DNA from: Candidatus Nealsonbacteria bacterium RIFCSPLOWO2_01_FULL_38_120
GTDB taxonomy: Bacteria; Patescibacteriota; Minisyncoccia; Minisyncoccales; GWA2-38-27
Reading direction: 5' to 3'
Assembly (NCBI GenBank): GCA_001821475.1
Contig: MHMF01000025.1
Location: 1-25,962 of the forward strand
DNA: 25,962 nucleotides
Positions 24,314-25,962 of this stretch are shown here, one piece after another (within the stretch, counting starts at the first letter, position 1; every line of letters starts with the position of its first letter). Below the pieces are notes generated by a model, which saw only the letters and a program-made list of their open reading frames with translations, was not told the DNA's origin and made no database searches. Both the position numbers and the translations under genes were made by a program.

Positions 24314-24901
24314 ATGAACAATATATTTCTCATTGAAAAAGCCATAAAAGAAAGCGCGGAAATTAAATTAAAGATTTTAGAAAATCAGGCGGCTTTATCT
24401 TTAATTGATATAATAGCCGAAGAAATAGCAAGCGCTCTTAAAAATGGGAAAAAAGTTTTATTTTGCGGAAACGGCGGGTCAGCCGCAGACGCTCAGCATT
24501 TAGCGGCCGAGCTTTCGGGCAGGTTTTATTTTGACAGAGAGCCGTTGTCAGCAGAGGCATTGCATGTTAATACTTCTTTTTTAACGGCTGTGGCAAATGA
24601 TTATTCTTACAGCGAAGTATTTTCCCGGCTGGTAAAAGCGAACGGCAGGGAGGGCGATGTTTTGGTCGCTATTTCCTGTTCCGGCAACTCTTTAAATATC
24701 TTAAAAGCGATAGAGACAGCCAATAACTTAAAAATAATTACAGTTGGGCTTGCCGGCCAAACCGGCGGAAAAATGAGAGATGCCTGCAAATATATTATTC
24801 AAGTACCATCAACTGATACTCCGAGGATTCAGGAATCCCATATTTTAATAGGCCATATTATTTGCGAAATTATTGAAAAGAGCATGTCTAAAAAACCATG
24901 A
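24314..24901 (+). CDS. gmhA: Phosphoheptose (sedoheptulose 7-phosphate) isomerase
   Basis: SIS-domain isomerase converting sedoheptulose 7-phosphate to D-glycero-D-manno-heptose 7-phosphate, the first committed step of heptose synthesis. Landmarks: FCGNGGSAADAQHLAAEL (phosphate and zinc region), AISCSGNSLN (the STSGNS motif with C for T), the loop ANDYSYSEVF, and ESHILIGHIICEIIE at the C-terminus, with the catalytic/metal E and H. From ATG 24314 it is 195 residues, the family's normal length; an in-frame ATG at 24287 lies inside the repeat and hairpin element and is less likely. ATGA overlap with the next gene. The substrate might be supplied by the split transketolase of the same cluster. 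Confidence 0.93.
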   Translation: MNNIFLIEKAIKESAEIKLKILENQAALSLIDIIAEEIASALKNGKKVLFCGNGGSAADAQHLAAELSGRFYFDREPLSAEALHVNTSFLTAVANDYSYSEVFSRLVKANGREGDVLVAISCSGNSLNILKAIETANNLKIITVGLAGQTGGKMRDACKYIIQVPSTDTPRIQESHILIGHIICEIIEKSMSKKP

Positions 24902-25623
24902 AAGCGGCAATTATAGCCGGCGGAAAAGGCACCCGCTTGGCTTCATTAGCCAAAGACACGGCTAAGGCATTGATAAAAATAGGCGGCAAGCCCGTTATAG
25001 AGCATCAAATTTTGCTCTTAAAGGAATACGGGATTAGAGATATTTGGGTTCTTTTGGGCTACTTAGGAGAGCAAGTCAGAGATTATCTTCAGACTGGTGA
25101 AAAATGGGATGTCAATATCCATTATTATCAGGAAGCAGAGCCGTTAGGCACAGCAGGCGCCCTTAAACAATTAGAGGGTGAATTTAAAGAGGATTTTTTA
25201 GCTTTGTCAGGAGATATTATGATGGATTTTGATGTGAAGAGATTTATTGATTCGCATAATCAAAGGAAATTCGCCCTCGCTAAAACTGCGGCGGGCGGGG
25301 TAAGTTTAATTATAACGCATCCCAACGACCATCCTTTTGACAGCGATTTGGTTGAGGTTGATAGCGCGGGACAAATCGCATCTTTATTGAGAAGACCGCA
25401 TTCTTCGGGAATTATTTTCCGTAATTTAAGCATTGCGTCGGTATTTATTTTCCCGCCGGAAATTTTTAAACATATTCCCGCTGGAAAAAAATGCGATATT
25501 GAAAAAGATATATTGCCAGTAGTTCTGGAATTTACAGCTATAGCACTCCGGAATATCTTAAAGACATGGGCACTCCGGAGCGGCTGGCAAAAGTTGAGCA
25601 GGATTTTTTTTCGGGAAAAATAA
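24898..25623 (+). CDS. hddC: D-glycero-alpha-D-manno-heptose 1-phosphate guanylyltransferase, C-terminus lost by frameshift
   Basis: Nucleotidyltransferase joining GTP and heptose 1-phosphate to give GDP-heptose. The N-terminal nucleotide loop is IAGGKGTRL, followed by KALIKIGGKPVIEHQ, the EAEPLGTAGAL segment, and LSGDIMMDFD with the metal-binding aspartate. The fold is recognisable to DIEKDILPVVLE (about residue 211). After that the frame gives ALRNILKTWALRSGW, unlike any family member. The expected ending (YSTPEYLKDMGTPERLAKV) is instead in the next frame, from about 25539. One base is missing, or two are extra, around 25515-25540. As sequenced the protein has an aberrant tail. A base-call or assembly error is as likely as a true mutation. 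Confidence 0.85.
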   Translation: MKAAIIAGGKGTRLASLAKDTAKALIKIGGKPVIEHQILLLKEYGIRDIWVLLGYLGEQVRDYLQTGEKWDVNIHYYQEAEPLGTAGALKQLEGEFKEDFLALSGDIMMDFDVKRFIDSHNQRKFALAKTAAGGVSLIITHPNDHPFDSDLVEVDSAGQIASLLRRPHSSGIIFRNLSIASVFIFPPEIFKHIPAGKKCDIEKDILPVVLEFTAIALRNILKTWALRSGWQKLSRIFFREK

Positions 25624-25962
25624 AGCGGCTTAATTTGAAAAACAAAAGAGGAGCTATTTTTCTTGACAGGGACGGCGTTATTAACCAAGAAATTGGCCAG
25701 CTTTCAAAAATAGAAGATTTAAAAATATATGATTTTGCTTCCGAGGCGATTAAAAAAATTAATGATTCCGATTATTTGGCGATTATCATCACAAATCAGC
25801 CGATGATTGCCAAGGGATTTATGACCGAAGCGGACTTGAATAAAATACACAAAAAAATGGAAACAGAATTAGGAAGAAACGGGGCTAAAATTGACGCGAT
25901 ATATTATTGCCCCCATCATCCTGAAAAAGGATTTAGCGGAGAAATTCCGGAACTTAAAATTA
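25527..25962 (+). CDS. gmhB: C-terminal part of HddC plus GmhB heptose-bisphosphate phosphatase, 3' partial
   Basis: Read in the frame that includes 25539 (TAT), the sequence continues the guanylyltransferase tail (GIYSYSTPEYLKDMGTPER). Without a stop it then enters a HAD-IIIA phosphatase: AIFLDRDGVIN with the nucleophile and acid aspartates, IIITNQP with the HAD motif II threonine, KGFMTE, and the zinc-site start YYCPHHPEKGF. This is D-glycero-D-manno-heptose 1,7-bisphosphate 7-phosphatase. The window ends before the CxCRKP zinc and motif III region. The undamaged gene was probably a bifunctional HddC-GmhB fusion. If the shift is real, GmhB might still be made from ATG 25566 or TTG 25635, though no Shine-Dalgarno supports either. 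Confidence 0.8.

Noticed and set aside
1..25962. Recoded TGA (code 4/25) as in some CPR lineages.
   Set aside because: TGA ends several genes at family-consistent positions (for example 4102, 12255 and 16761), and no in-frame TGA interrupts a conserved domain.

Overview
The window is one continuous run of genes, all on the plus strand and tightly packed, often with 4-nt ATGA start/stop overlaps. It encodes synthesis and ABC-type export of a surface polysaccharide with very unusual sugars. The DNA is AT-rich, and TGA is used as a normal stop. Most starts lack a clear Shine-Dalgarno. Several spacers carry AT-rich 'tcaaaaatcaaat'-like runs and small GC-rich hairpins. I read this as a Patescibacteria/CPR (Parcubacteria-like) genome or metagenomic contig. 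That placement is an impression from style, not from a marker gene.

Layout. Positions 1-2077: ABC exporter (Wzm-like permease cut by the left edge; Wzt-like ATPase with a C-terminal carbohydrate-binding-type extension). 2113-7144: a Gmd/RMD-like NDP-sugar enzyme, a pyruvate-dehydrogenase-E1-like alpha/beta pair, an aldo/keto reductase fused to a ParB-like domain, and a TylF-type sugar O-methyltransferase. 7215-11122: a tandemly duplicated methyltransferase-glycosyltransferase cassette. 11089-16761: a PLP aminotransferase, an acetolactate-synthase-like TPP enzyme, and a split transketolase whose C-half is fused to a third copy of the methyltransferase. 16743-23148: a B12-binding-type radical SAM protein, an SDR, a WcaG-like epimerase/reductase, an RmlC-like epimerase, a third copy of the glycosyltransferase, and a second WcaG-like protein. 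23202-25962: the GDP-D-glycero-alpha-D-manno-heptose pathway (HddA kinase, GmhA isomerase, HddC guanylyltransferase, GmhB phosphatase). HddC and GmhB look like one fused gene broken by a frameshift near 25531; GmhB runs off the right edge.

How the parts fit (inference). The heptose genes would make GDP-heptose. The Gmd-like dehydratase, RmlC-like epimerase and WcaG-like proteins could turn it into a 6-deoxy or epimerised heptose, as in Campylobacter and Yersinia 6-deoxyheptose pathways. Three separate thiamine-diphosphate systems (five polypeptides) sit with an aminotransferase, reductases, methyltransferases and a radical SAM enzyme. Together they suggest two-carbon branching or chain extension of a sugar followed by amination, methylation or other tailoring. 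The duplicated small GT-A glycosyltransferases would assemble the chain and Wzm/Wzt would export it.

The least ordinary features are the concentration of TPP enzymes, the transketolase-methyltransferase fusion, the AKR-ParB fusion, the readable junctions of the methyltransferase-glycosyltransferase duplication, and three SDR-superfamily proteins lacking the usual catalytic tyrosine. No spacer exceeds 200 bp. I saw no tRNA, rRNA, CRISPR array, transposase or convincing intrinsic terminator.
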